Notes: a model not told the origin generated them from the letters alone. 64,000 bases of DNA from Candidatus Riesia sp. GBBU (GCA_002074035.1 CP012849.1:67938-131937), one strand, 5' to 3'; shown: positions 27,737-37,075, numbered from the stretch's first letter. Translations and numbers: made by a program.

Positions 27737-29809
27737 TTACACTAAGATAAATTTATGTCCTTCATTAATCCATCTTTTAAATAAAAGATGGGCTCGTTTT
27801 TGACAACATTTCTGTGTAGTTTCTAAAACATTTTTTATGTTATACATAATATGCTTATCACGATATAGATCCGCTATTTTAAATAATTTTTTGCCTGTCT
27901 GTTGAGTACCAAAAATTTTTCCATATCCTCTAATTTCTAGATCCTTATTTGAGATTAAAAATCCATTGTTCCATTTTTTTAAAATTTCTAGTTTTAGTTT
28001 TCCTTTGTAACTTAATGGTTTTTTGTATAAAAAAATGCAAAAAGAACCTTTATTTCCTCTGCCTATCCGTCCCCTTAATTGATGAAGCTGAGTAAGTCCA
28101 AATCTTTCTGAATTTTCAATTATTATGAAGTTAGCATTTGGAATATCTATTCCTAGTTCAATTGTTGTTGTAGATATTAATAATTGTATTTCTTTTCTCC
28201 TAAAATTTTCCATTATTTTTCTCTTATCTTCAAAATTCATTTTTCCATGAATAATACCAATTTTTATTTTTGGCAACATCATTAATAATGATTTTTTAGT
28301 TGAAGTGATAGATTTTATATTAATTTGTTTAGAAATATTTATAATATTACAAATCCAATAAGCTTGTTTATTACTTTTTTGAAGTATTTCGCCTATTCGT
28401 AAAACTAACTTTTTTCTTTTTGTTTCTGGTAAAACTATAGTTTTTACAGGAATTCTACCAAGTGGTTTCTCTACAAGAGTTGAAATATCTAAATTTGCAT
28501 ATATGGTCATTGCCAATGTTCTAGGAATTGGAGTAGCTGTCATAATAAGTTGATTTGGAAACAATTTTTTTCTTTTTCCTTTTTCTAATAACATTAATCT
28601 TTGAAACACTCCAAATCTATGTTGTTCGTCTATAATTATTAATCCAAGAGAACGGAATTTTATTTTTTTTTGAAAAATTGCATGTGTTCCAACAACTACA
28701 AGAGTTTTCCCACTTAGTATATTTTTTATTTGTATTTTTTTAATTGATTCTCTTTGTTTTCCATGGATCCATCCGATTGTTATACTGAAAGGATTTAACC
28801 ATTTTCTAAAATTGTCAAAATGTTGTTTAGCTAATATTTCTGTTGGAGCCATAAACGCAACTTGCTTTTTATTAGAAATTACTTGTATCGCTGAAAATAA
28901 AGCAACTATAGTTTTTCCTGATCCTACATCCCCTTGTATTAATCTCATCATAGGATATTTTCGAGTAAGATCAAACTCTACTTCTTTTATTGCTTTTTCC
29001 TGAGATTTTGTTAGATTATATGGAAGAGAAGATAAAACTTGATTCTTTAGTTCATATTTTAACTTTAATTTAGGGGATAATAATTTCTTAATATTATCTT
29101 TACTTACTCTAATAAAAAGTTGATATGTTAATAATTCTTCGAAAATTAATCTTTTTTGAGCTGGATGAGAAAATTTATTTAAAAGTCTTATAGAATACTT
29201 AATATTTGGAGAATGAACTATTTTAATAGACTCCTTTAATGTAATTTTATATTTTTGTATAGTTTTTGGAATAACTTCTCGTAAGTCATAATTATCTAAT
29301 AACTTCAATGCTTGTAATATTATTTTTCTTAAGTATATTTGACTAATTCCATTAATTCTTTGATAAACTGGAATATGTCTGTTGAGTAAATATTTCTTTT
29401 TTTTTTCGCGAATCCTATATCTAGGATGAATAATTGTGTAATTTTCTCTTTCCTTTATAGCTTTTCCACATACAAGTATATGTTTTCCTACAGAAAGTTT
29501 TTTTTTTGTAAAATCAGAGAAGTTAAAAAATTTTATATTTATTGTTCCAGAACTGTCTCCTATTTGAACAACCATAATTTTTCTTTTTCCTGAAATAATA
29601 TTGTTATCCAATATTTTTCCATATAGAATTACTTCTATATTTTTTTGAACTTCTTTGATTGAAATAAGTTTACCTCTTTTTTTGTAAAAAATCGGAAAAT
29701 AAAATAACAGATCTTGTATAGTATAAATACCAATTTTTTTAAAATATTTTTCTTTTTTTCTGTCAACTTTTTTTAAAAAACTTATTGGTATTTTATGTAT
29801 TTCTTTCAT
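27737..29809 (-). CDS. recG: ATP-dependent DNA helicase RecG
   Basis: Branched-DNA helicase that rescues stalled forks. It is 690 residues (E. coli 693). The N-terminal wedge/OB domain is about residues 50-150; helicase motifs are Walker A GDVGSGKTIVAL, FMAPTEILAKQHF, DEQHRFGVFQR (DEQH box), TATPIPRTLAMT, motif V region ISTTTIELGIDIPNAN and motif VI QLRGRIGRG; the C-terminal KDLEIRGYGKIFGTQQTG is conserved. In E. coli the order is gmk-rpoZ-spoT-trmH-recG; here recG follows gmk after 281 bases and the three genes between are gone. It contains an in-frame A10 run (29397-29406). Confidence 0.98.
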   Translation of the reverse strand: MKEIHKIPISFLKKVDRKKEKYFKKIGIYTIQDLLFYFPIFYKKRGKLISIKEVQKNIEVILYGKILDNNIISGKRKIMVVQIGDSSGTINIKFFNFSDFTKKKLSVGKHILVCGKAIKERENYTIIHPRYRIREKKKKYLLNRHIPVYQRINGISQIYLRKIILQALKLLDNYDLREVIPKTIQKYKITLKESIKIVHSPNIKYSIRLLNKFSHPAQKRLIFEELLTYQLFIRVSKDNIKKLLSPKLKLKYELKNQVLSSLPYNLTKSQEKAIKEVEFDLTRKYPMMRLIQGDVGSGKTIVALFSAIQVISNKKQVAFMAPTEILAKQHFDNFRKWLNPFSITIGWIHGKQRESIKKIQIKNILSGKTLVVVGTHAIFQKKIKFRSLGLIIIDEQHRFGVFQRLMLLEKGKRKKLFPNQLIMTATPIPRTLAMTIYANLDISTLVEKPLGRIPVKTIVLPETKRKKLVLRIGEILQKSNKQAYWICNIINISKQINIKSITSTKKSLLMMLPKIKIGIIHGKMNFEDKRKIMENFRRKEIQLLISTTTIELGIDIPNANFIIIENSERFGLTQLHQLRGRIGRGNKGSFCIFLYKKPLSYKGKLKLEILKKWNNGFLISNKDLEIRGYGKIFGTQQTGKKLFKIADLYRDKHIMYNIKNVLETTQKCCQKRAHLLFKRWINEGHKFILV

Positions 29810-30091
29810 TTTTAAAATATTTTCATATGTAAGATATCTTATGAAGATTTAATATTATTTTTAACGAAATAAAAATTTACTTTAAACTTTTTTTAAAAAC
29901 TAGTTTTATTGATAAATAAATTTCTAGCATAAAAAGATTTATAAACAAAATTATCGTGTATATTTACTTTAATAAAAGTAAATAATGATAAATGTAACTT
30001 TATAAAGATTACAAAATTTTTTTAAAACCTCAAAATAGTAAAATTAACAAAAATTTTAAAGTTTTCATTTTAGTATGAAAAATAAACTCAA

Positions 30092-30728
30092 TCAAAAAAT
30101 AAAATTTTTTAATGTAAAACTTTTAATTAAATCCAAATTTTTTCTAATCTGATAATCTGATTTAAGACGATTAGACCTTACTATAGAGCATAAATCTTCT
30201 GAAGCTTTTTTAAAGTTGTCATTAATAATGATATAATCATAGTCATAAATGTGATTTACTTCGTAGGTAGCTTCTTTAATTCTAGTTTCAATAATTTTTT
30301 TTGTATCCATTTTTCTATTAAAAAGTCTTTTTGTGAGCTCAACCTTGTTAAGGTGGTAAAATAAATATTGTAATAGCAGAAAAAAAAATTTCTTTTATTT
30401 GTTTTGCTCCTTGCCAATCGATATTCAGAAATAAGTCAGTTCCTCTAAGAATTTTTTTTCTAATAGTTTTTTTTGAAGTTCCATAATATTCTCCAAATAC
30501 ACATGCATATTCTAAAAACTCATTATTATTAATCATTTTAATAAATTCATCTTTCGTAATAAAAAAATAGTGTTCACCATTAATCTCATTAAAACGAATT
30601 TTTCTTGTTGTATAAGAAACAGAAGATTCTATATCACCTAAATATTTAGAATTTAATACAGATTTAATTAAGCTAGATTTTCCAGCTCCACTTGGAGCAG
30701 AAACAATATATAATTTTCCTATGTTCAT
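30092..30728 (-). CDS. gmk: Guanylate kinase, interrupted by a single-base frameshift at CCT TAA C
   Basis: Converts GMP to GDP. The first frame (30728 to 30348, 126 residues) has the P-loop SAPSGAGKSSLIKSV and runs to FILPP, where TAA follows. The next frame continues NKVELTKRLFNRKMDTKKII...DYDYIIINDNFKKA to 30092, matching E. coli FILPPSKIELDRRL... with no residue missing or extra. Ignoring one base gives a 211-residue protein (E. coli 207). Both halves are well conserved with no other stop. This is a sequencing error, a very recent pseudogene, or a +1 recoding site. A ribosome-binding site TTAGGAAAATT precedes the ATG. Confidence 0.9.
30347..30353 (-). promoter_or_regulatory. Candidate +1 frameshift site CCT TAA C in gmk
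   Basis: On the minus strand the frame reads CCA CCT TAA C. A +1 slip of the P-site tRNA-Pro from CCU to CUU would place AAC in the A site and continue with NKVEL, exactly where E. coli has SKIEL. The layout parallels the prfB CTT TGA site (pyrimidine-rich P-site codon ending in U followed by a stop). There is no homopolymer here, so polymerase slippage is not the obvious cause. Confidence 0.45.
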
Positions 30729-31269
30729 AATTTTCCTAATGTTTTAATAAAACGTTAAATATATATAAATTTAAAAAATTTTCATTTAAAATATTTATCT
30801 TGTAAAATATATTGAATAATAGCTCAATTTTTTAAAATTCTTTAAAAGATTTTGTTTTTTTTAAAAAAGATCATTTCAAAATTAATTGCAATATTATTTT
30901 AGAATTTATATAAAACAATGAAATCAAAAAATTTTTTAGAAATATCAAAAATATAAAAATTTTTTAGTTAAGATTTTTTAAACTAATATTTTTATTAAAT
31001 ATAAAAACATTTTGTAAACTTTCTTATTAAGAAATAAGATTATAAAAGCTATAAAACATCTTTTTAAAGAAAGAATATTTATTATGATAGGTTTTGTAAA
31101 AGCAACAATACAGTCATGTACAAAATAAAAAGTTATGTTTAAACTTTTAAACAAATTGTAAAGATATTAAAAATCTTTTACTATAAAGTTTTTATTAATT
31201 AATGTAAATTTAGAAACATTGAGTAATTTATATTTAAAAAAATTTGATTATAATAGATATTAATATAAT
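30729..31269. other. 541-base non-coding stretch between gmk and gyrB
   Basis: Very AT-rich, with no ORF of note, no tRNA-like element and no repeat. It presumably contains the gmk promoter (minus strand) and the gyrB 3' end, but no -35/-10 pair stands out. Confidence 0.6.
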
Positions 31270-33684
31270 TTATATATCTATATTTTCAACTAGTAAAGCA
31301 TTTTTTTCTATGAATCTTCTTCTAAGTTCTACTGATTCTCCCATTAATATCTTAAATAATTTATCTGCAGAACTAGCATCCTTTACTGTAATTTTTTTTA
31401 TCTTTCTAGTTGAAGGATTCATAGTTGTTTCCCATAATTGTTCTGGATTCATTTCTCCTAACCCTTTATATCTTTGTATATTTAACCCTTTAGAAGATTC
31501 TTTTAAAAGCCATTCAAAAGCTTCTTCAAAGTAATTAATTTTTTTTTCTTTATTCCCTTTTCTAATGTAAGCATTATCGTATTGAGTTTTTCCAATTGAT
31601 TTAATAATTTGAGAAATTTCTAAATAATCCATACTATTAATAAAATCGTATCCAAACTTACAAGATACTTCTACACCATATTTGCTAATAATTAATATTG
31701 GTTCAAAAACTCCATTTTTTTTATTTATATCAATGTAATATTTGTAATTTCCACAATGACCTTCTTTTAAAGAAAGAAAATTAGTAAACGTTGAAATCCA
31801 CTTTTCTGTTTTTTCATATTTTTTCAAAGTTTCTTTAGTTAGTAGAGATTGATATATCAAACATTTTATTAAATTTTCTGGAAAATAGTATCTCAATCTT
31901 TTACTAATTCTTTTTATCTTACTATACTTAATTAACAAATCATAAAGGTTTCTACCATCTAGAACAGAAAAATTACTTTCCTTAATATACAAAGAAGCCT
32001 CTTTTATTGCTGTAGAAAATAAATATTTTCTCATTTCGTTATCATCGTTAATATACTTTTCTATTTTACCCTTTTTAATTTTGTATAATGGTGGATTTGC
32101 TATATAAATATAACCTTTATGTATAATTTCTGGTATTTTTCTATAGAAAAAAGTTAATAACAAAGTTCTTATGTGAGATCCATCAATGTCAGCATCAGTC
32201 ATAATAATAATATTATGGTATCTTAGTTTGTTAAAATTATATTCGTCTTTTCCTATTTCAAATCCTAATACAGTAATCAAAGATGTAATTTCTTTTGAAG
32301 ATATTATCTTTTCAAAGCTTGCTTTTTCTATATTAAGAATTTTCCCCTTTAAAGGAAGAACAGCTTGATTTTTTCTATCACGACCTTGCTTTGCAGATCC
32401 TCCAGCTGAATCTCCTTCAACTAAATAAAGTTCTGAAAAACATGGATTTTTTTCTTGACAATCTGCTAATTTTCCGGAAAATCCAATTATGTTTGTTTCA
32501 TTTTTTTGTTTAGTTATCTGTTTAATTTTTTTAGCTTCTTCTCTAGATTTTGCAGAATTGATTATCTTATTAATTAAGATTTTTGCATCTAATGGATTTT
32601 CTTCTAAGAAATCCATTAATTTTTCATTAACCAATGATTCAACTACATTTTTCACTTTCATTGAAACTAATTTATCTTTTGTTTGTGAAGAAAATCTTGG
32701 ATCTAGCATTCTTATTGAAAGAATTGCTATAATTCCTTCTCTAATATCCTCACTTTTAATAAAAATTTTATTTTTCAAAAGATATTTAGCTTTTTCCATA
32801 TAAGAACGAAAAGTTCTAGTTATTGCAGTTTTTAGTCCAGAAAGATGAGTTCCGCCATCTTTTTGGGCTACATTGTTGGTAAAACAATAAATCTTACTTT
32901 GGTTATTATTTGTCCATTGCATAGATAATTCGACGTATATATCATTTAGATTTTCTGAAAAATAAAAGCTATTTAAATTTATTATCTCATTATCATTTAT
33001 AATATATTTCAAAAATGATTTTATACCACCCGACGAGTGAAAATTTTCTTGTTTTTTGTTAAACTGGTCGTTCAAAATAATAGATATGTTAGAATTTAGA
33101 AAAGATAGTTCTTTAAATCTTTTTGATAAAATGTTGTACTCAAATCTTGTAAAATTTTTAAAAATCTCCAAATTGGGCCAAATACGAATGTAAGTTCCTA
33201 CTTTATCTGTATCTCCAATAACGTAAAGATTTGTTTTTGGTACTCCAAATTTATAAATTTGTTTATGAATCTTTCCATTTCTATAAATTATTAACTCTAA
33301 CATTTCTGATAAAGCATTAACTACAGATATTCCAACTCCATGTAATCCACTTGACATTAGATAAGTGTTATTATCAAACTTTCCACCAGAATGTAAAAAC
33401 GTCATAATAACCTCAGCAGCGGATATTCCTTCTTCATGTATTTCAGTAGGGATACCTCTGCCATTGTCCAAAACAGAAATAGAATTATCTTTATGTATAG
33501 TAACAATAATTTTATTGCAATACCCTGCTAAAGCTTCATCTATTGAATTTTCAACTATTTCAAACACCATCTGATGAAGTCCACTGCCATCATCTGTACT
33601 ACCTATATACATTCCAGGACGTTTTTGAACTGCTTCTAACCCCTTTAAAACTTTTATACTTGATGAATTATAATTATTCTTCAT
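31270..33684 (-). CDS. gyrB: DNA gyrase subunit B
   Basis: ATPase subunit of DNA gyrase. It is 804 residues, identical in length to E. coli GyrB. GHKL ATPase domain motifs are FEIVENSIDEALAGYC, VLDNGRGIPTEIHEE, SGLHGVGISVVNALS and KDGGTHLSG; the TOPRIM domain shows LVEGDSAGGSAKQGRDRKNQAVLPLKGKI and the metal-binding DADIDGSHIRTLLLTFF; the C-terminal RYKGLGEMNPEQLWETTM is present. In E. coli recF separates dnaN and gyrB; here only 133 bases do, so recF is lost. gyrA is not in the window. Confidence 0.99.
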   Translation of the reverse strand: MKNNYNSSSIKVLKGLEAVQKRPGMYIGSTDDGSGLHQMVFEIVENSIDEALAGYCNKIIVTIHKDNSISVLDNGRGIPTEIHEEGISAAEVIMTFLHSGGKFDNNTYLMSSGLHGVGISVVNALSEMLELIIYRNGKIHKQIYKFGVPKTNLYVIGDTDKVGTYIRIWPNLEIFKNFTRFEYNILSKRFKELSFLNSNISIILNDQFNKKQENFHSSGGIKSFLKYIINDNEIINLNSFYFSENLNDIYVELSMQWTNNNQSKIYCFTNNVAQKDGGTHLSGLKTAITRTFRSYMEKAKYLLKNKIFIKSEDIREGIIAILSIRMLDPRFSSQTKDKLVSMKVKNVVESLVNEKLMDFLEENPLDAKILINKIINSAKSREEAKKIKQITKQKNETNIIGFSGKLADCQEKNPCFSELYLVEGDSAGGSAKQGRDRKNQAVLPLKGKILNIEKASFEKIISSKEITSLITVLGFEIGKDEYNFNKLRYHNIIIMTDADIDGSHIRTLLLTFFYRKIPEIIHKGYIYIANPPLYKIKKGKIEKYINDDNEMRKYLFSTAIKEASLYIKESNFSVLDGRNLYDLLIKYSKIKRISKRLRYYFPENLIKCLIYQSLLTKETLKKYEKTEKWISTFTNFLSLKEGHCGNYKYYIDINKKNGVFEPILIISKYGVEVSCKFGYDFINSMDYLEISQIIKSIGKTQYDNAYIRKGNKEKKINYFEEAFEWLLKESSKGLNIQRYKGLGEMNPEQLWETTMNPSTRKIKKITVKDASSADKLFKILMGESVELRRRFIEKNALLVENIDI

Positions 33685-33817
33685 TACAATTCCTTAATTA
33701 TTTTGTTATTAAATATTTCATTAATAATAAGATCTTCATTATCTTTAAAATATTAATGGATTTTAATTAAAAAAATTTTTAAATTTTTTTAGAATTAATC
33801 TTTAAACGTTTTTGGTT

Positions 33818-34927
33818 TTAAAAACGCATTGGCATAATTATATATTGTTTTGAACTATCTTCTTCATCTTCAATTCTCAAAAAAGAATTAGAATCACAAA
33901 AAATAAAATTCACTCTTTCACATTTCAAGATATTTAATACATCAATTATATAATATACATTGAAACATATTTCCAAATTACTATTTTTATATTTTACTCT
34001 AACAATTTCTTCAGATTTCTCTTGTATGGAATTATTTGCAACTATTTTTAGAATATCATCATTTAATGAAAGACAAACCTTGCTAAATTTCTCATGAACT
34101 AGTACAGTTGATCTTAAAAAAGCTTGCCTTAGTCTTTCTCTGTTAGAGTTCATAATTTTTTCATTATTTCTCAAGAATATGTGATGATAATCTGGAAAAC
34201 TTCCATCAACTAATTTTGATGTAAATAAACAATTATCAATATTTGAACGTATTGCCCCATTATTTATATTAATAGATATATTTTTTCTTTCATTGCTTAA
34301 TAATTTAAAAAGCTCTGAAACACATTTTTTAGATAATATAAACGAAACTTTATTTACTATTGAAAAATTAATCTTAAATGAACAAATAGATAACCTATGG
34401 CCGTCGGTTGTAACAGTTCTTATTTTTGAATCTTTGTATTCAAATAACATTCCGTTTAAATAAAATCTTGAATTTTTTTCAGCAATTGAAAATTTTGTAC
34501 TTGAAATTAATGATTTCAGTATACATTCCGGTATGTTTAACTTAAATTTTTCTTCTTCAGAATAAAAATAAGGAAATTTCTTTGAATTAATTGTAGATAG
34601 AAAAAATTTGCTTTTTTTAAAAAAAATTGATAGTCTTTCATTTATCAATGATATTGATATGATTTCTCCTAAAGGAATTATCCTACAGATATTATAGAAT
34701 TTTTTTGCAGAAACTGTTGTTGACCCTTCTTCGTAGAAATTTTTAATGTCTAAAATAGATTTTGATGTGATTTCAATCTCCATGTCAGATCCTGTTAAAA
34801 ATAGATTTCCATTACTTACTTTTATAAGTATATTATTTAGCACAGGAAATACATTTTTATACTTAATCAAACCAATAATCTTTGACAAATTTTTTAATAA
34901 CTTTTCTCTTTTAATTGAAAACTTCAT
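33818..34927 (-). CDS. dnaN: DNA polymerase III sliding clamp (beta subunit)
   Basis: Ring-shaped processivity clamp. It is 369 residues (E. coli 366). It aligns along its length, with MKFSIKREKLLKNLSKI at the start, ATDGHRL-type VTTDGHRLSIC in the middle domain, GSFPDYHHIF, and the C-terminal YIIMPMRF, equivalent to E. coli YVVMPMRL. It lies 4 bases after dnaA on the same strand, the conserved dnaA-dnaN pair, and is probably cotranscribed with it. No odd features. Confidence 0.98.
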   Translation of the reverse strand: MKFSIKREKLLKNLSKIIGLIKYKNVFPVLNNILIKVSNGNLFLTGSDMEIEITSKSILDIKNFYEEGSTTVSAKKFYNICRIIPLGEIISISLINERLSIFFKKSKFFLSTINSKKFPYFYSEEEKFKLNIPECILKSLISSTKFSIAEKNSRFYLNGMLFEYKDSKIRTVTTDGHRLSICSFKINFSIVNKVSFILSKKCVSELFKLLSNERKNISININNGAIRSNIDNCLFTSKLVDGSFPDYHHIFLRNNEKIMNSNRERLRQAFLRSTVLVHEKFSKVCLSLNDDILKIVANNSIQEKSEEIVRVKYKNSNLEICFNVYYIIDVLNILKCERVNFIFCDSNSFLRIEDEEDSSKQYIIMPMRF

Positions 34928-34931
34928 TTTA

Positions 34932-36308
34932 TTAAATAGAAAGTATTCTTACTAAATTAAAAAGATCTTTTTTAACTTTGATATCTTCTTTTTCTAACTT
35001 ATCAATTTTTTTACATGCGTAAATTACTGTAGAATAACGTCTTCCTCCAAACATATTTCCAATTTCCGAAAAACTATAATCTGTCAGCTTTCTAATAAGT
35101 GTCATTGATATTTGTCTATAATAAGAAATAGAATTTGATCTTGATTTAGACAAAATGTCTGTTAGATTTACTTTAAAATATTTTGCAACAGTTTTTTGAA
35201 TTAACTCAACTCTAACATTTCTATGATGTACAAAAATAAAATTTTGTAGCAGATCTCTAATAAATTCTATAGTAACACTTTTTCTTGTAAACTTAACATA
35301 AGCAGTTACATGATTCAATGTTCCTTCTAGTTCTTTTATTCCTGAATTTAATTTTTTAGCTATGTATAATAGAATTTTTTTAGATATTTTAATACGATTC
35401 ATATTGGCTATTTTTGTTAAAATTGATACTCTTGTTTTTAATTCTAGTGAATTAATTTTTATAATTAAGCCCCATCTAAATCTAGACTGTAATTTTTCAG
35501 AAATTCCGTATATTTCTTTTGGACAACGATCTGAAGTAAAGATCATTTGTCTATTTTTTTCAAGTAAAAAATTTATTATATAAAATAATTCTTCTTGAGA
35601 CCTTTTCTTGTGAGCGAAAAATTGAATATCATCAATTAGTAAAAGACTAGCGGAACAATAATATTTTCTAAAATCACATATTTTATTTTCTTTAATAGAC
35701 CTAATCATTTCATACACGAATTTACTAGATTTTGTATATATTACTTTCATTTTATTATACTTCTCAAGTATTTTGTTAACTGTTGCATGTAAAAGGTGTG
35801 TTTTTCCTAGACCAGTTTTCCCATATAATGTAAGTGGATTACATATCAATCCAGGTTTGTTTAAAACCATATTTGTGGTTGAAATAGCGAAATTATTTGA
35901 TCTATCAGTTACTAAACTATCAAATGTATATTCTTTATTTATTTTTGAGTAATATGTCCTATCTTTTTTATTTTTGGAAAAGTCTTTTATTGATTTATTA
36001 AAAAAATTGTTATAGATCGTGTTTTTATTAGTTTTATTAAACTTTTCTATTTTCTCATTTTCTATTCTATTTCCTATAGTAAAAATCAAAGATGGTAAAT
36101 TTTTTCTATAAACTTTTTCTAAAACTGAGTTTATATTGTTATAATATTTTTTTTTAACATAATCCAAAACAAATCTATTTGGAGTATGAACAAACAGAAA
36201 ATTTTTTTTTATTTCTACTTGCAGAGGAAGTATCCAAGTTCTAAACTCAGAAATTGGTAGTTTTTTTTTTAGATATATCAAACATTTTCTCCATAGTAAA
36301 AAAGACAT
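34932..36308 (-). CDS. dnaA: Chromosomal replication initiator DnaA with an altered base-reading motif
   Basis: AAA+ initiator that binds DnaA boxes and loads the helicase. It is 458 residues (E. coli 467). Domain I is about 1-85 (LPISEFRTWILPLQVE), domain II is a short Lys/Asn-rich linker, domain III has Walker A GKTGLGKTHLLHA and Walker B LLLIDDIQFF, and domain IV spans about 365-458. The domain IV signature reads GGRRYSTVIYACKKI where E. coli has GGRDHTTVLHACRKI: Arg424, Tyr425 and Ser426 replace Asp433, His434 and Thr435, the residues that read the DnaA box in the major groove. The minor-groove Arg399 equivalent (KSRS) is kept. Divergent from rpmH, as in E. coli. Confidence 0.97.
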   Translation of the reverse strand: MSFLLWRKCLIYLKKKLPISEFRTWILPLQVEIKKNFLFVHTPNRFVLDYVKKKYYNNINSVLEKVYRKNLPSLIFTIGNRIENEKIEKFNKTNKNTIYNNFFNKSIKDFSKNKKDRTYYSKINKEYTFDSLVTDRSNNFAISTTNMVLNKPGLICNPLTLYGKTGLGKTHLLHATVNKILEKYNKMKVIYTKSSKFVYEMIRSIKENKICDFRKYYCSASLLLIDDIQFFAHKKRSQEELFYIINFLLEKNRQMIFTSDRCPKEIYGISEKLQSRFRWGLIIKINSLELKTRVSILTKIANMNRIKISKKILLYIAKKLNSGIKELEGTLNHVTAYVKFTRKSVTIEFIRDLLQNFIFVHHRNVRVELIQKTVAKYFKVNLTDILSKSRSNSISYYRQISMTLIRKLTDYSFSEIGNMFGGRRYSTVIYACKKIDKLEKEDIKVKKDLFNLVRILSI

Positions 36309-36391
36309 GAAACTAATTTTCCTTTTATATAAAAGAGTTCAGAAAATTTTTCTGATAAAGTTCATTATCTAATTTTATAAAATTGAAATAT

Positions 36392-36419
36392 TTATTATAA
36401 ACTAAATGATTATTGTCAA
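36392..36419 (-). promoter_or_regulatory. Candidate dnaA promoter
   Basis: On the minus strand TTGACA (36419-36414) is followed by TAATAA at 36397-36392 (16-base spacer) or by a perfect TATAAT at 36399-36394 (14-base spacer). It is about 85 bases upstream of the dnaA ATG and abuts the oppositely directed rpmH promoter. Confidence 0.45.
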
Positions 36420-36422
36420 AGA

Positions 36423-36451
36423 TTGACTAAATACGAGTTTTTGTTTATATT
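36423..36451 (+). promoter_or_regulatory. Candidate rpmH promoter
   Basis: TTGACT at 36423-36428, a 17-base spacer and TATATT at 36446-36451, one mismatch in each box. It would give a leader of about 100 bases before rpmH. Its -35 box is only 3 bases from the dnaA -35 box on the other strand. Confidence 0.55.
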
Positions 36452-36556
36452 TTCCAAGTTCGAAATATTTTAATTTTTTATAAAAAATTTATTTTAAATT
36501 CTAAGCTTTTTTTAAAAATACAAAGAAAGTTTATATAAGATAAGGTAGTATAAAAT

Positions 36557-36706
36557 TTGAAAAGAACATTTCAGCCATCTGTTTTAAAAAGAAAAAGATC
36601 GCATGGATTTCGTTTAAGAATGTCTAGAAAAAGTGGAAGAAAGATTATTTCAAGAAGAAGAAGAAAAGGTAGATTATCTCTTACTGTATCTTTAAGAAGA
36701 GGTTAA
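36557..36706 (+). CDS. rpmH: Ribosomal protein L34, TTG start
   Basis: Small, very basic protein of the large ribosomal subunit. It is 49 residues beginning at TTG 36557: (M)[23 protein letters not shown]..., matching E. coli [22 protein letters not shown]. The first conserved residues follow the TTG directly and no ATG is available, so the TTG is the start. The C-terminus is a little longer than in E. coli (...LTVSLRRG instead of LTVSK). It is first in the rpmH-rnpA-yidD-yidC-mnmE string, with rnpA 6 bases downstream. Confidence 0.97.
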   Translation: MKRTFQPSVLKRKRSHGFRLRMSRKSGRKIISRRRRKGRLSLTVSLRRG

Positions 36707-36712
36707 ATTTAT

Positions 36713-37075
36713 ATGAAAAAGTTTAATTTTTCAAAGAAATTTAGATTATTAAAAAATTTTCAATTCAGTTCAGTTTTTAAAGATCCAGTTTATTTTTTTT
36801 TGAAAGGGATAATAATTTTTGGTAAAAAAAACAAATTTAGTTATCCAAGATTAGGAATAATTATTCCAAAAAAAGAAATTAAGTTATCTAGTAACAGAAA
36901 TAGAATAAAAAGAGTGATAAGAGAGTATTTTCGTTTGAATAAAAAAGATTTTCCACCAATGGATTTTGTTGTATTTATAAAAAGAATAGCTTCAGATTTT
37001 AATAATGAAAAGATTTTTTTTATTTTAAAAAAGTTATGGATTTTTCATCTTTGTTTTTTTCAAATTTATTACTGA
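36713..37075 (+). CDS. rnpA: Ribonuclease P protein component
   Basis: Protein subunit of RNase P, which matures tRNA 5' ends together with the RnpB RNA (not in the window). It is 120 residues (E. coli 119). The RNA-binding RNR motif SSNRNRIKRVIREYFR is intact, as is the N-terminal FRLLKNFQFSSVF. The C-terminus (IFHLCFFQIYY) is read from the region overlapping yidD by 40 bases, so the last dozen residues are constrained by the second frame. It is between rpmH and yidD, as in most bacteria. Confidence 0.96.
   Translation: MKKFNFSKKFRLLKNFQFSSVFKDPVYFFLKGIIIFGKKNKFSYPRLGIIIPKKEIKLSSNRNRIKRVIREYFRLNKKDFPPMDFVVFIKRIASDFNNEKIFFILKKLWIFHLCFFQIYY

Noticed and set aside
29962-29983. Perfect hairpin ATTTACTTT-AATA-AAAGTAAAT between gmk and recG
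   Set aside because: Almost pure A/T stem, weak and expected by chance; no link to a gene end.
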